Assembly: GCF_018320785.1 (NCBI RefSeq) | Contig: NC_054869.1 | Location: forward strand, 32,652,289-32,716,288 | From: Cheilinus undulatus | Taxonomy: Eukaryota; Chordata; Actinopteri; Labriformes; Labridae | Reading direction: 5' to 3' | DNA: 64,000 nt | Part shown: positions 34,912-46,819 of the stretch, in pieces | How the letters are laid out: the number at the start of each line of letters is the position of its first letter | Position numbering within the stretch: position 1 is the stretch's first letter | Translations under genes and position numbers: made by a program | Notes under the pieces: model-generated | The model's database searches: none | Told to the model about the DNA's origin: nothing | What the model saw: the letters and a program-made list of their open reading frames with translations, nothing else

Positions 34912-36654
34912 ATGGAACTGCCAAATCATGCCAAACAACTGCTGCTGCAACTCAACCAGCAGAGAGCCAAGGGCTTCCTGTGTGATGTCATCATCGTGGT
35001 GGAGAATGCGCTCTTCCGTGCCCACAAGAACATCCTCGCGGCAAGCAGCATCTACTTCAAGTCTTTGGTCCTCCACGATAACCTCATTAACCTTGACACA
35101 GAGATGGTGAACCCCTCTGTATTCAGACAAGTTCTGGACTTCATCTACACTGGGAAGCTCCTGTCCTCGTCGGACCAGAGCAGTGAGCAGAACTTCAGTG
35201 CCCTCTTAACCGCAGCTAGCTACCTCCAGCTCCATGACCTCGCTGCTCTGTGCAGAAAGAAGCTCAAGCGCAGTGGCGGGAAACCACTGCCAGGTAAACC
35301 CTCCACTCCAGGTCCCCTCAGCCGCTTACGCCTCAACAACCAGCGCCTTTCCTCCTCCACCCCTGCTGGCCCCAACAACCACTATCCTCCCACACCCTCC
35401 GATGCCGACCAACCACAGCCAGATGAAGGCCTTCGGGACAAGCTCTCAGACGATGAGATGTACGTTGGCAGCTCTGGGAGGAATGGGAACGGGGGGAATG
35501 GCAGCAGTAACGGTAACCTCAGCAGTGGAGGAAGTGCTGGAGAGCCAGATCTTGGACTCGACTTGTCCAAGAAAAGCCCTCCCTCTGCGGGCGCGGTCAC
35601 TGATGCCCTCAGCCCACACAGCAATTCCCAAGAATCCCCACAATCTGCCTCAGTATCCACAACCAACAGTGCCTCACTGGATGACTCCTCTACCACCTTA
35701 CCAGGAGTAGACACCGAGACCACAGAGCTCAACTCTTCCTCCAAAGCTTCTGAAGAAACCCAAAACCAGCCTGATGGCCCCCCACCCCAGAAGAAATCCA
35801 GACAGGGTGCTCGCAAGAATGAATGGCCTAAGAAAGAGGCATCAGGGTTGAAGTCTGAAGACCAAGACAGGCCCCTGGTTAATGGTGTGATTGTGGGCCC
35901 TAAAGAACGCTCTGCTGGAGGTGGGAGTGGTAGCAGCTTTACCTCTGACCAGTCCTTCCAGTGTAAAGATGACGAAGAAGGTGTAGAAAACGGCCAGGAG
36001 CACAGTGAAGAGAGCGGGCAAAGTGACGGAGAGAGTGCAGGAGGTGGAGGAGGAGCAGGAGGGGGGCATGGCGCCAACTACGTGTACCGGCAGGAAGGTT
36101 TTGAACCAGCATTCGGAGACAACCTCTATGTGTGCATTCCCTGTGGTAAGGGCTTCCCCAGTTCTGAGCAGCTCAACGCTCATGTGGAGACGCACACCGA
36201 GGATGAGCTGTACATCAAAGAAGAGGGAGGGACCTTTGTGAAAGAGGAAGATGAGGAGGAGGCAGAGGACCTCTCTGCTCCTGTTGGCCCCTCTGCTTTT
36301 GGCTCTGAAACGCGTCCGTTCAGGTGTACAGTCTGCAGTAAGAGCTACAAAGACCCGGCAACACTGAGACAACATGAAAAGAGCCACTGGTTGACCAGGC
36401 CTTTCCCCTGCAACATCTGCGGCAAAATGTTCACCCAGAGGGGCACCATGACACGCCACATGCGCAGCCACCTCGGGCTCAAGCCGTTTGCATGTGAAGA
36501 GTGCGGCATGCGCTTCACACGCCAGTACCGCCTGACGGAGCACATGCGTGTCCACTCGGGGGAGAAGCCGTATGAATGCCAGCTATGTGGGGGCAAGTTT
36601 ACCCAGCAGCGCAACCTCATCAGTCACCTGAGAATGCACACCTCACCCTCTTAG
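34912..36654 (+). CDS. hic2: HIC2-type BTB/zinc-finger transcriptional repressor
   Basis: 580 codons in one exon. Nuclear DNA-binding repressor of the HIC (hypermethylated in cancer) family. Start: ATG at 34912 (MELPNHAKQ), matching the MELPSHSKQ-type start in vertebrate HIC2. The open frame runs eight codons further up, but only to a GTG after an in-frame TGA. Domains: BTB/POZ at about 12-117 (dimerisation, corepressor contact); a long Ser/Gly-rich middle; GLDLSKK at 215-221, the CtBP-binding motif of HIC proteins; acidic stretches with IKEE and VKEE, possible SUMO sites; five C2H2 fingers at about 406-428, 470-492, 498-520, 526-548 and 554-576, the first standing apart and the last four joined by short linkers. 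The C-terminus ends MHTSPS right after the last finger, as in HIC2; HIC1 has a long extra tail. Length and order are as expected. No frameshift or missing zinc ligand. Confidence 0.97.
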   Translation: MELPNHAKQLLLQLNQQRAKGFLCDVIIVVENALFRAHKNILAASSIYFKSLVLHDNLINLDTEMVNPSVFRQVLDFIYTGKLLSSSDQSSEQNFSALLTAASYLQLHDLAALCRKKLKRSGGKPLPGKPSTPGPLSRLRLNNQRLSSSTPAGPNNHYPPTPSDADQPQPDEGLRDKLSDDEMYVGSSGRNGNGGNGSSNGNLSSGGSAGEPDLGLDLSKKSPPSAGAVTDALSPHSNSQESPQSASVSTTNSASLDDSSTTLPGVDTETTELNSSSKASEETQNQPDGPPPQKKSRQGARKNEWPKKEASGLKSEDQDRPLVNGVIVGPKERSAGGGSGSSFTSDQSFQCKDDEEGVENGQEHSEESGQSDGESAGGGGGAGGGHGANYVYRQEGFEPAFGDNLYVCIPCGKGFPSSEQLNAHVETHTEDELYIKEEGGTFVKEEDEEEAEDLSAPVGPSAFGSETRPFRCTVCSKSYKDPATLRQHEKSHWLTRPFPCNICGKMFTQRGTMTRHMRSHLGLKPFACEECGMRFTRQYRLTEHMRVHSGEKPYECQLCGGKFTQQRNLISHLRMHTSPS

Positions 36655-39266
36655 AAATGCATCAAGCCAAAGAACTCTGGGAATAGAATAACAAACATTT
36701 CTCTAGCTTTTTTTCCATCTCAACAGCAAAGAAACGCACATGTACACGTTCACAAGCAGACAGTTCAGTAATAATTCCGGTTTACAACGCCCTGGCTAAG
36801 TGAATGATGTAGCTGTTAGCCACACAGGGCTCTTGGTGGCGGTGGGATCTTGTGGATGCAAGGATCATGTCATCATTTATATCAAGCGATGTCTGCTCAC
36901 CTCTCAGGAGTTCTTTGAGGGACACTGACTCCTGTCTCTCTCCAAAGTCACAAAGCCATTGTACAGTGGCATGACTTCTGGTCTGTGTTGCTAGTCTGTC
37001 AAATGTGAATGTGGGTACTGATATCACGTCAAGCCCCGACACCTCATATCCCTCAGCAGCCTTTTTCTCTTCTACCTGTGAGACTTTTTCAGGTCGCTCC
37101 TCGATCTGATTAACTCTAGATGGTTCCCCTTCTGTGCTCCAGTGCTATTTTGACCAAAAACCCGTGCAAACAATACTGGCAATAATTCAGCAAAAAGATT
37201 ATTTCTACCCTGACAGCTTTATATCCTTTGTTATGTTGGTGATGGGGATCTGTATGTAAGAGGAGGGGTTTGGGACCATCTCCATGCTTTAACTGAAAGT
37301 TCTGATAGAAGATGGGATGACGTTGGATTGAGTTTTACAGACAACAAATACACAAAGTCCTCCTTACAGCTGTGATAGAGAGGACTTTCTTTGTTTTTGG
37401 GTTTTGCCTGCTAGTGCTCCCAGGAGGAAATCCTGGTTAGAAAGATGAGGTACTCGTTTTACTTAAAGAACTTGTAATGTTTCAGTGAATGTTTAAACTG
37501 GAAGGTCTTGGGATTTTTCTTGTGGAGGGGAGGGATTTGGGAGGTGGGGGTAGTTTGACGGGGAAAGAAGAGGGTGTTTTAGGCTGAACGTCACGTTCAG
37601 TGGGTACGTTTATTTTTTGTCTGTATAGCTTTCCTCCCCTCAGAAAAAAAGAAAAGTCTATCTATATAGGCTTGTGACCTTGCTACCTCTGATTACTCTT
37701 ACAAACTCTATGTTGATTAGTTGAAAGTTCCTATGTAATTAAATGTAAAAAGTGTGTAGATTATGGTAACTTTTCACCTGATGCTTTAACCTGCCCATCT
37801 CTCAACACAGGTTTTTAATGCTCATAGATTTTACACATTTAATATTGTTTTAGCTGTTTCTACTTGTCACATATAGCTTTTTCGGGTGCCCTGCTCACTG
37901 TGGCCCCACCTCAAAGTGTACTGTAGCTTCCTGCCCGGAGCAAGTAGTGGTTAGTTAGTGTAGATGTATAGTGTTCCAAAGATCTTATGAATGTCGAGGA
38001 GAACAGAGCTAACTAACAAACTTTGCTAGACAAGTTCATAACCAAAGTTTTTAAAAAGATGTACTTAAGATATATAGCATACTAAATTATTTCACTTTTG
38101 ATTTTCTTTTTGCTGTATAAAACAAATTATGAATTATATTCTAAGTCCAGGCAAAGAAATCCACTCTTTTTGATGGAGTTTTGGCCAATGACTCTGACAC
38201 TGAGGAAGGAAAGCTTGTGCTGATTGGTGGGCCGGTAAGATGTGAACTTTACCAGTGAGCGAAAGTGGTAAAGTTGAAAAGACATGCTCCCCCCCGGACA
38301 TGTGTCTTTAGTTTGTTTGTATCCAGAGTCCTTATCACTTTATATTCCCTGACTTTAAAAACAGGACTTGATGACATTGTATGTGTTCTGTTCAGACCAA
38401 AAAAAGAAAAAGACAAAAAAGATAGGAATTATAATCAGAATTTTAATGTGAAGTTCAAGTTGCTTGTTAGTTTTTTTTTTTTTTTGAGCCAGGCTTGTGA
38501 AAACTTGTAATAAGAAGGGAGAAGCAGAGATGCACTGGACAGCTGGACAGCTCATCGGTCTCCTTCAGCACCCTTATGTTTCTGATTGTATTCCATTATA
38601 CCCCTGATTGATTTTAAATTATTTGAAACCTCTAAAGCTTTACCTCATCATAAACAACCAGAAGGAGGGAACGGCCCCTCTGTTGCCTGTCCGGTGTATC
38701 TTCTTTGAACAGTAACACTGTGGAGCATGAACCTTCACTACAAGTTTTTGGTATAGGCATTCCTCTATTATGTTGTTTTAACTGTCCTCTTGATTTTTAT
38801 TTTTTAAATTTCTCTTTTGTCCTCATGTTATGGTCTGTGAAATGTTCGTTATCATAGGGATGCAGCTACAGTTACACAAACATCACTACCATTTTAAGGT
38901 ACCTGCGTCCTGGACTCCCACACTTGTTACTTGCTTATGTTGGTATCTTGCTGTTAAGCAGTTGCTGTTTAGTGATTGCATGGTTCATCTATGAATTTTC
39001 GCACTCCCCCCCTCCCCAAAACACCCACATTATTTATCGCCTGATCCATTGTTGCTTGTGACCTCTTCTAGCTTAAGAGGGAGTCCACAATGCATTGCCT
39101 TCAAACATTATTGTACTTGTCAGCACTTACTGCAGTACAGCATAATGTCTGTCATGCAAACAGTGTTTTTGTACAAGCTCCCTAGCCATCTCTGCAAAGA
39201 CTTTGCAGCTGCATTTGAATGCTTGCTTGTTTGACATTACGAAGAAAAAAATCCAAACTGTGACCA

Positions 39267-39309
39267 TACTACTACTACTACTATTACTACTACTAGTACT
39301 ACTACTACT
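39267..39309. repeat. TAC trinucleotide microsatellite
   Basis: About 14 TAC/ACT units with ATT and AGT interruptions. It lies inside the probable hic2 3' UTR. Confidence 0.93.
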
Positions 39310-39873
39310 CAAATACTTCAGGGATTGTTCTGCGTCTGTGAATGCAGACTCTCAGCTACATTTGTAAGACGTAGTATTGTATGGATTTCTCTGTATTTTA
39401 ATCATGGGAAAAGCAGAACACTAGTTTCATATTTAAGACAAACGGGGGGTACTTTTTCAACTAACACAAAGAGCCTTGACAAAGGCGAGGCAGCTCGAAA
39501 ACAAGTCTACATTTTAGTTAGTAACTCAGTATGTTCAGAAATAGTTGCGAAGTTGTACAAAGAACTAAGAAGAAAAAAAAAAGCTCATACCCAAATCCAC
39601 AAACTATTTTTTAAACCAAAGCACATTTGAATGATTATGGAACCATGTGTGGCTCTAAAAAAGAAACATATGTATTTATCTCATTGTTTACATAAACTTT
39701 AACAGTTTTACAGACCTCAGTCGAGGCTCGGCCAGTCAGAGAGGTGGTTTTGTGTGTATTTTTTTAAAAGATGCTTTTCCACAGAGGTTGCTGCCAAAAC
39801 AAAAGCATGGCGTCAAACATGGGGTGAACTGCTGCATATTCAATGAAGGGGAGGAGTTTGAGGTTCAGGGGCA

Positions 39874-39890
39874 CCCCCCCCCCCCCCCCC
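39874..39890. repeat. Run of 17 C
   Basis: Homopolymer C tract in the probable hic2 3' UTR, followed by a C-rich segment. Length is prone to assembly error. Confidence 0.9.
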
Positions 39891-41713
39891 ACCTTCTGCC
39901 AGCTGGCTTTTTGGGGGTGACCCTGCGCCCCTGGTCCCCCCTGCCCTCTGGCCTGTCTTCGGATGGGATCACAGCTATGGGGGTGGGCAGTGCGTCCTTG
40001 ACGTATTAATCAAAAGGCATTGTTAGTCAGGGTCTTTAGCTCAGTGTTGTGTCTCTGTGTTTACCCAAATGCACTTGAGGACTACCTCTGCTGATTGGGT
40101 CTTTTAATATGTAGGAGTGGGTGGGTGATGCTCGTATGCTCGGGGTCGTTTTAGTACAATGGTACATCTCTTATGCTGGCGGTTCTTGAAACCTATCTGG
40201 AGAATGTAGCTTCGATTTGTTCTCTGCATGTAAACAGGCTTCTCTTGTAGTCTTAACTGTGAATGTTATTGTCGTATTTCTGCTTTTATGATGTTTTGAA
40301 ACGATTTTTTTCTATAGCTGCCTGTGTTCTGTGGGTGAAAAAGCAGCACAAACCTCTGGCTGGCCGGGCCTCAAACAAAGTTGGTGCAAACACTTATTAA
40401 CAGTGTTCTTTTTTTATCAAATGTCTATTGTCAGTGATGAATGTATTTATTTCTGGTCCTGCCCTAACCTCTGCAAAGATTATTCTCAGTGTGTGAGACT
40501 GAGGTGGAGGCAGGACCCTCTTTTTTGTTTTTGTTTTGAGGATTTCAAGCTGAGAATCAAAAATGAGACACAAAACATAGCCATTAACCACAATCTGTGA
40601 AGTTGACTCTTTTTTGGGGGGATTTTATTTTTTTCCAACTCAAAGAAAATGGTCTATGGCATTTATAATATCTTCTTTACCTGACAGTCTGTAGGGTTTT
40701 TATCTCATGTGATTCACTCTGGGTGTTTTTCACCCGTTTTTGAGTTCTTGCTGAACGACTGCACGCCGAGGGAGTTGAACTTTAACTCCTTGCGTGTGTC
40801 TGTGGACACAGGTGGGACGCTGTGACCTGCCTGTGCAAAAAAAAAGGAGGCTACTGTATCTTCTCCAGCTAGCTCTGTCTGGGTGTTGCCATGCTGCTGC
40901 CATTAGGAAAAAAATGCTCTCACACCAAAAAACGCACACATAACCAACAATTCTTCTCTCTGCTGAATGTTAACCACCGTCTACTGTTACATTGTCTTAA
41001 ACCACCCGCCACTTCCCCCATCTCTTGTTCATGACCTTTGTTTTTTAGTGTCTGTTAGCTCTACATTGGAGGGTTGAGATAGCTTTACTAAGTGCACTTT
41101 GTATGTTTTTCAAAGCTTCTGGGAAGGCCCAGATGCACTCATATCACTTCCCATTTAACTGACGGTTTACTTGTCTTTCCTCCTCTTACCTCATCATTGT
41201 TCATGCGTGTTTGTAGAAACATCATATCAGTATGCAGTGTTACAAAAGCTTTAAAAAAGAATATACAAAGCAGGAAATATGACCGAGTTGCTATATTCGC
41301 CTCGGAGCACTCATGTTTTTCTTCGTTTTATGGTTGTTACACCCCGTATGGATGTTGCTTTCCATCTTCTTCAGGCGCTTTGTACAGTAGAGGGGCTGGT
41401 CTGTCTGGTTTTTACCTCGGCAGACTAAAACCAAAGCCAGTTTAAAAATGGCCTCCAGTGCCATTAAAGCAGCTATAAGCTTTATTGTCCCTCGCTTTAT
41501 CTCAGTCACACCTGACCCTGCTTTAGCCCTTTGACTGTCTGAAATCTGTCACTGCCCAGATGACTGTATCTCCACCCTGCTGCATTTTACATTTCACATC
41601 AATATTTACTGTACTTCCAGTGATGTTGACTTAAAAAAAACACCAAATTACCTCAAAAACTTTCAGTGTTTACACAATTTTGCTATCTTGCTATTACATC
41701 TCAGCATTTATAC

Positions 41714-41742
41714 TTTTTTTTTCTTTTTTTTTTTTTTTTTTT
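41714..41742. repeat. T-rich homopolymer tract
   Basis: Two T runs separated by one C. Low complexity only. Confidence 0.9.
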
Positions 41743-42825
41743 GCCGTCCACATGTAACCAAAATATGCTTTCTGAAAGGAGTTTGAAGCGGCATAACCTT
41801 TTTACTTTTACAAACCTTTACAAAGGCACAGTGTCACCTTCATGTTCAGCCCATTAATGGATGGACATGATTAGCTGCTAAAATAAACGAGTACTTGAAA
41901 AGTTGATTAGTGGAGCTGCCCATGCAGTGGGTGTATCAAGCTTCCTCTCTGGTCTCCTTTCTTCAGGAAGATCCTCTTAATAATGTATCAGGATCCGTGG
42001 GGCTGAGAGGCCCTGGAAACGGACATGTAGGGTCTTTGCTGATGAATAATTAAAAGGCCAAGAAAACCCCTCCCCCTTCGCAAACACACTTCTTGTGCAA
42101 AGGTGTACACACCCAGGTGCACTTTGGTTGCTGGCATGCGTGCATGCACAGAGCAAACATGGATGCCACCGTCTAGACTTCAAACATAACCTCGCACGCA
42201 CACACCAGTGTTTGAGGTGAGACTCTGTGACCCTTTTTCTTGGCTTTTGGCAACACCCAGGCTGGGCTCGCGTTTTATCTCCACTCCTCAGAGAGCTCGT
42301 ATTCAGGTCAGAGCCATCGTCGTGCATAGCGACCGGGCTCGCAAACTCAAAGTGTCATAAAAATGTAATACAGCTGACCTCAGCACTCACAACCTTGCAG
42401 TCTTAATGTACAGCAGTGAGGAAAAATAAACTGTTATTTTATGATCTTTTCATTAAAAGCTTGATTGAAAACCAACAATGTGTTTGACTTTTCTTAGTCT
42501 TCTGTTATCTTGCTGTACATGTTCCTGTCCATATATAGTAACTGAAGTTTCACATCTTACACCTCATGTTCCTTGTCTCTTTTCAGGCATGGCTGCCTCT
42601 GGGTAAATTGATGTTTATTCCATCAACATACCAAAGTGATGTGTTATGTGGTGGCGTGCATGTCTGTTTCACTCCTCTGAAATGTAAACCTGTTGTCACC
42701 TATCTTCATACACAATAGGTAGAAAGCCAGTATGCAGAGAGCCATATCAAGTGAGGCGTAGGGTGGGGTAACAGAGAGACTGCTCTATATTAGAGCCATG
42801 CAGAGACAGTAAACATGAACAGTGC

Positions 42826-43309
42826 CTATAAAAAGTATTCACTCCCTCAGATGTTTTACCCTTTTATTGATTTCATAAACCAATCATAGTAAATATTTGG
42901 CTTGTGTTTTTTTTTTGTTTGTTATTACAAAAAAAAATAATGACATGAAAATAAAGAGTTTAATGTAAAATAAGTGACTGCATAAAAATGAATCCCCTTC
43001 AAGTTAGTATTTAGTAGATGCATCTTTGGCTGCAATCACAGCACTGAGTGTGTGTGTGGATAGGTCTTAATCAGGCTTGCACATCCAGACACTGCAATTT
43101 TACTCCATTCTTCTTTGCAGAACTGATCAAGCTCTGTCAGATTGCACAGGGATCAGGTATGAACAGGCCTTTTCAAGTCCAGCCACAAATTCTCTACTGG
43201 ATTGAAGTCTGGGCTTTGACTCAGCCACTCCAAAACATTCACCGTGTTGTCTTTAAACCTTTCCTGTGCAGCGTTTGCTGTATGCTTCAGGTCATTGTCT
43301 TACAGAAAA
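42826..43309 (-). mobile_element. Tc1-like fragment, interrupted by a younger insertion
   Basis: GTGCCTATAAAAAGTATTCA is a typical teleost Tc1 terminus. Downstream antisense words such as CTACTGGATTGAAGTCTGGG and CTTCAGGTCATTGTCTT are the reverse of the transposase region around the DPNPIE motif and the preceding QHDNA part. The element stops at 43309 where the repeat below begins and appears to resume at 43561 (ACATCTTCTCCCAATCTG) for a short distance. No intact frame. Confidence 0.75.
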
Positions 43310-43560
43310 ACTAGAAAAGCACTCAGAGAACGCAGACCTCCACCATTAGCCCTATCTCCCAATAGTAGAGAATCCTTTAAAAATTCCTGGATCCAGAAGG
43401 TGATTCAGATCACTCCCAAAATCTTATCAGTTCTTCCTTATGCCATTTCTGACATTTCCTGAAAACTTCATCAAAATCCGTCCACAGCTTTTTGAGTTAT
43501 GTTGCTAACAAACCAACTAACAAACCCTGCTGATCACATAACCTCCTTGGTGGAGGTAAT
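43310..43560. mobile_element. Interspersed retroposon-like repeat, copy 2, nested in the Tc1 fragment
   Basis: Same unit as 14319-14586: starts ACTAGAAAAGCACTC, ends CCTCCTTGGTGGAGGTAA. The Tc1 sequence on the left and the Tc1-like sequence on the right fit together if this 250 bp is removed, so it inserted into the Tc1 copy. It is about 10 bp shorter than copy 1, mainly in its CAAACAAAC stretch. Confidence 0.8.
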
Positions 43561-43619
43561 ACATCTTCTCCCAATCTGTACTTCTCTAAACTACAGCTAA
43601 ACTACACTGTTGCTGTGAG

Positions 43620-44005
43620 ATTCTATTGATACTATTAGTCCACCATTGTTCATATTCAGCTCCAATAGCACTGCAACAGCAAGGCAGCAGTCATTAACCA
43701 CAGCTACAGGGTGCCACTAGTGACCATTTCACCTGGATTATGAGCCTGGAATGTTATTTAAATTGTTCAATGATCAATAATTTGTTTAACTGACTAGTTA
43801 TTCTGTTTGTGACAAAAGTGAGATCCAACTAACCATTTACCTGGCTTATCAAGAACATCCTTAGATTTAGCACCATCACCCATGCCCTGCAGTGAAATTT
43901 ATTATATTTCCTGCCAAGCTGCATTCACACATGGGCACATAGGCAGCTGGCATTAAGAAATGTCTGGATAGAACACCACCTTGTTTGCTCAAAATGCTGA
44001 TTTTT
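43620..44005. other. Intergenic, nothing recognised
   Basis: No gene or repeat that I can support. Confidence 0.45.
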
Positions 44006-44014
44006 TTTGTTTGT

Positions 44015-44185
44015 TTAAGGTATACCTTAGGGGTTTTATGCATTTATTTCTAGAGAAGTAAAGAGGACAGAGGCTAGAGTCGGAAACAGGGATGAGAGGG
44101 GGAGAGAGATATGCAGGAAAGGAGCTGCAGGTGGGCCACCAGCAAACATGGGGGGACCAAAATGCGAGGCATATCTGTGCCACAA
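44015..44185 (-). mobile_element. tRNA-derived SINE, worn, minus strand
   Basis: GGTTTTATGCATTTATTTCTAGA, then GAGGACAGAGG, GGAAACAGGGATGAGAGG and GATATGCAGGAAAGGAGC match, piece by piece, the better-preserved copy at 61476-61660. The internal promoter boxes are too worn to read. Confidence 0.55.
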
Positions 44186-44384
44186 AATTATGATTTTTAT
44201 TTTTTAAAGGTGTAACTATTATTTTATTGTGATATATTTATCTGCATTTAAATCTATATTTGTATTCAGAATGGCGGGAATATAGTGCATATCTGTAGAT
44301 GCTTGTTTAGCAAAAACTTCAAGAAGAGCATGTCCCAGGAATCTAACTTTGAGCTAAGCCCTGGAAATGTAACACTTCTGATTC

Positions 44385-44505
44385 TGCCAATAGTGTGGAG
44401 GCTGTTGTGCTTGAAGTGGGCAGCCTTGGTTCAAATCCAGCGTGTGTTTTCAACATCCACCTTTGTATCTCAATAAAGGCATAACAACCTAAAAACATCT
44501 TTAAT
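44385..44505 (+). mobile_element. tRNA-derived SINE, plus strand
   Basis: A B box, GGTTCAAATCC, is at 44428-44438. The tail CAATAAAGGCATAACAACC corresponds to the AATAAAGGCATGAAAAGGCC tail of the copy at 61476. The A-box region is degenerate. It sits 200 bp from an opposite-strand copy of the same family. Confidence 0.6.
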
Positions 44506-44509
44506 GTAT

Positions 44510-46160
44510 TTGTATATATGATCAGTATCAGCTTCACTGACAAGCTATTTTAACAAATACAAGGACTTTGATACGAGTTAACTGAGCTGTCTAAGTATGG
44601 CTCTAAATATCAAACAGTACAATCCCCTATCACTTACAAACCAGTCCCTTTTTTAGGAGTCATTCTAATGTAAAATATTCTCATTATCTGTTGACTCTTG
44701 CTTCATATATAACTAGAAGATGTCAATCTTCTAATCTAAAGCTCAACATAGGACAAAACATGTCAGACTATCCCTTTATCATGTAACAAAGTAGCTGAAA
44801 CAAGATCATGTATGACTTCATGTAACTGTATTGTTAGAGGTTTCGACTATTGTCCCACCCATCTGTGGCAAACCCTGGCCTTTTCCAGCCTGTCTTTGGC
44901 CCCCTCCCCCTAAGTGTTTCTCCCTCTCACTCCCTTTGATGCCCAGACAGGAATGCCCATGGCTGTATGCTGCTGTCCTGACAAACACTTGAAGTAAACA
45001 CACTCACAGACATCACCCGCTCACGCACACACCCTCCTCAGGCACACATGTAGCTAGCTCCTTCAGCCTCCATGTTGGTTTCGTGTTGGTGTTTTTTCAC
45101 CTCTTCTGCTGCTTCCTTGCATGTCATTTTGAGTTCATTATTTTCCTCCATCATATTTTTTTTTTTATTTCCTGTCCTTTTATCTTTTTTTCTCATCATC
45201 TCTGCTCAGGTCGGACAGCAGGAAGCTGGCACGTTTATTGCTCCTCTGTGCCATTAGAAATGCACTGTGCCCCCAGAAGTGTCACATGCTAAATGACCCT
45301 GAATGGGGGTCGCTGGGACACAATGGCCCTGGTGACGATAGCCCTACCATGCCCTCCCCCACCCGGGACCATCTCTCCCCTCACTTCAGCGCCAAGCAGA
45401 TACAATAGTGAGAGCGTATAGGGGGTGGGATGGTCAGCTCAGCACAGGGTGGACATTACCCACAGTAAGGAGCTGGAGGGCCTGTTTGTCTGCCAGGGGG
45501 AGCACTAATGTTGAGGGCTGTTTTCCTAAAGAACAAGCAAAGTCTGAAGAATTTATCTGATGGGAAATTCCTGGAAAATGCCCCCAACTTCTCCCCAGTT
45601 TTTCCTCTCCCACTGGGTCTGTGAGCATGAGTGGAATTCACCAGGGTCTGCCCAGGTGGGTCCAGGCTTGCCTCTGCTTGTTTGGGATGGTCCTCTATAA
45701 TCTGAGGAATGTGGATGAGAGATGCCTGGCCTGCCCATGGTGGGCGAGGGGAGATGGACAGCGTCTCTTTTAAGTGGTACACACACAGAAAACAGGACTC
45801 ACACACCCGCTTTTATCTCCACCACCAGATGACCCTTTTGTCTCCATGCTGACATTAGACAGAGGGACGCTAGCCTTGGTCACTGGCTCTGTGTAAAGAA
45901 TACTTCTATAATTACTGTTGATTGTGAAGATTTAAAACTTTCATCATGTCAGTATAGTGGAGCCAGAAGTCAGTTAGCATAGCAAACAAAGATAGCAATC
46001 TGAAAGCACTGCATGCCATTTTATGATCCAACATTTGCCAAGAATTAACAAGATATGAAGCTGTTTATCAGCAAGGTTTGTTTTCTTTAGTCCAATCCAG
46101 ACTAGCTGAGTTAGGGTTAGGGTAAGGTTCTGCACTAAGCAAGCTAACCCAAGGTTCATG
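44510..46160. other. Intergenic, nothing recognised
   Basis: A 116-codon minus-strand frame at 45456-45806 and overlapping shorter ones have no family resemblance and no start context of note. I do not call them genes. Confidence 0.4.
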
Positions 46161-46166
46161 TTTTGT

Positions 46167-46236
46167 AACCTTGCAAAGCAGATGGATTGTCCAGATGCCA
46201 TGTCTGTCATCGGGCAAATCCATTTTGCAAAGCTCC
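46167..46236 (+). repeat. Short palindromic MITE, copy 2
   Basis: AACCTTGCAAAGCAGATGG and GGCAAATCCATTTTGCAAAG, same order and spacing as at 12077-12145. The word following (CAATCTGA) is also shared (CATCTGA in copy 1). Confidence 0.8.
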
Positions 46237-46702
46237 AATCTGAAACAATTCTGCCAGGCCCGAAAATAGACCTGTTGTCTTGGAGGCCCATAGCAATGTC
46301 TGCTGCTGTTATAGCAATTAGCTTGGATGTATCTTAAGTATAGCAGCAGTTTTATCAGAACTGGACCACATTTCTTTATTAAATAAAGAGCAAAGGACAT
46401 TACTGAAAGCTTTTCATGACAGAACAGATGTTCTGATCATGTTTACTTGTACTGTAAGCCGGTACAATGGAAGCGGCCAATGTAGCATGAATATAGCAAT
46501 AATATAGCATCTGTTTTATCAGAACTGGGCCACATTTCTGTATCAAAACAAGAGCAGAGAGCCACACTGTAAGCTTCTCTGGGCAGAGATGTTTTTAGAT
46601 TTTTATGTTTTTATATCTGTGTGAAACCACAAATTGAAAATTTTACTCTGCAGTAGTCTGTTTGAAAATATTCAATTGGATTAGGAGGTACTGAAATGTT
46701 GG

Positions 46703-46815
46703 AGCGGAGGTGGCCTAGTGGTTTAAGGCGCTCTCTTATCCCCATTTCCGATTCTGTCCACTGTTCTCCTCTGTTAATAAAGGCATAAACAGCCCAAAAA
46801 TAAATCTAAAAAAGA
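46703..46815 (+). mobile_element. tRNA-derived SINE, plus strand
   Basis: A-box-like TGGCCTAGTGGTTTAAGGC follows the 5' end. The B box is replaced by a shortened CGATTCTGTCC. The tail TTAATAAAGGCATAAACAGCCC identifies the same family as 44385 and 61476. Its middle is about 60 bp shorter than in the 61476 copy. Confidence 0.65.
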
Positions 46816-46819
46816 GGAA

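Larger units (their letters stand above)
36655..42480 (+). other. Probable long 3' untranslated region of hic2
   Basis: No other gene starts here. The sequence is AT-rich with many T runs, as long vertebrate 3' UTRs are. Candidate poly(A) signals near the far end are AATAAA at 42425-42430 and ATTAAA at 42452-42457. The true end could be earlier, since other hexamer variants occur. HIC2 transcripts are known to carry long 3' UTRs, but the extent here is inference. Confidence 0.4.

Noticed and set aside
35382..36555. Long minus-strand frames opposite hic2 (231 and 237 codons)
   Set aside because: They are shadows of the GC-rich hic2 coding exon and have no family resemblance.
36655..42480. Separate small genes from short frames in the hic2 downstream region
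   Set aside because: Frames of 60-117 codons lack resemblance to known proteins and lie in what is more simply a long 3' UTR.
45456..45806. 116-codon minus-strand frame in a GC-balanced region
   Set aside because: Overlapping frames in several phases are similarly open, and there is no motif or splice context.
46109..46124. TTAGGG repeats suggesting an interstitial telomere
   Set aside because: Only two units (GTTAGGGTTAGGGT), within chance expectation.
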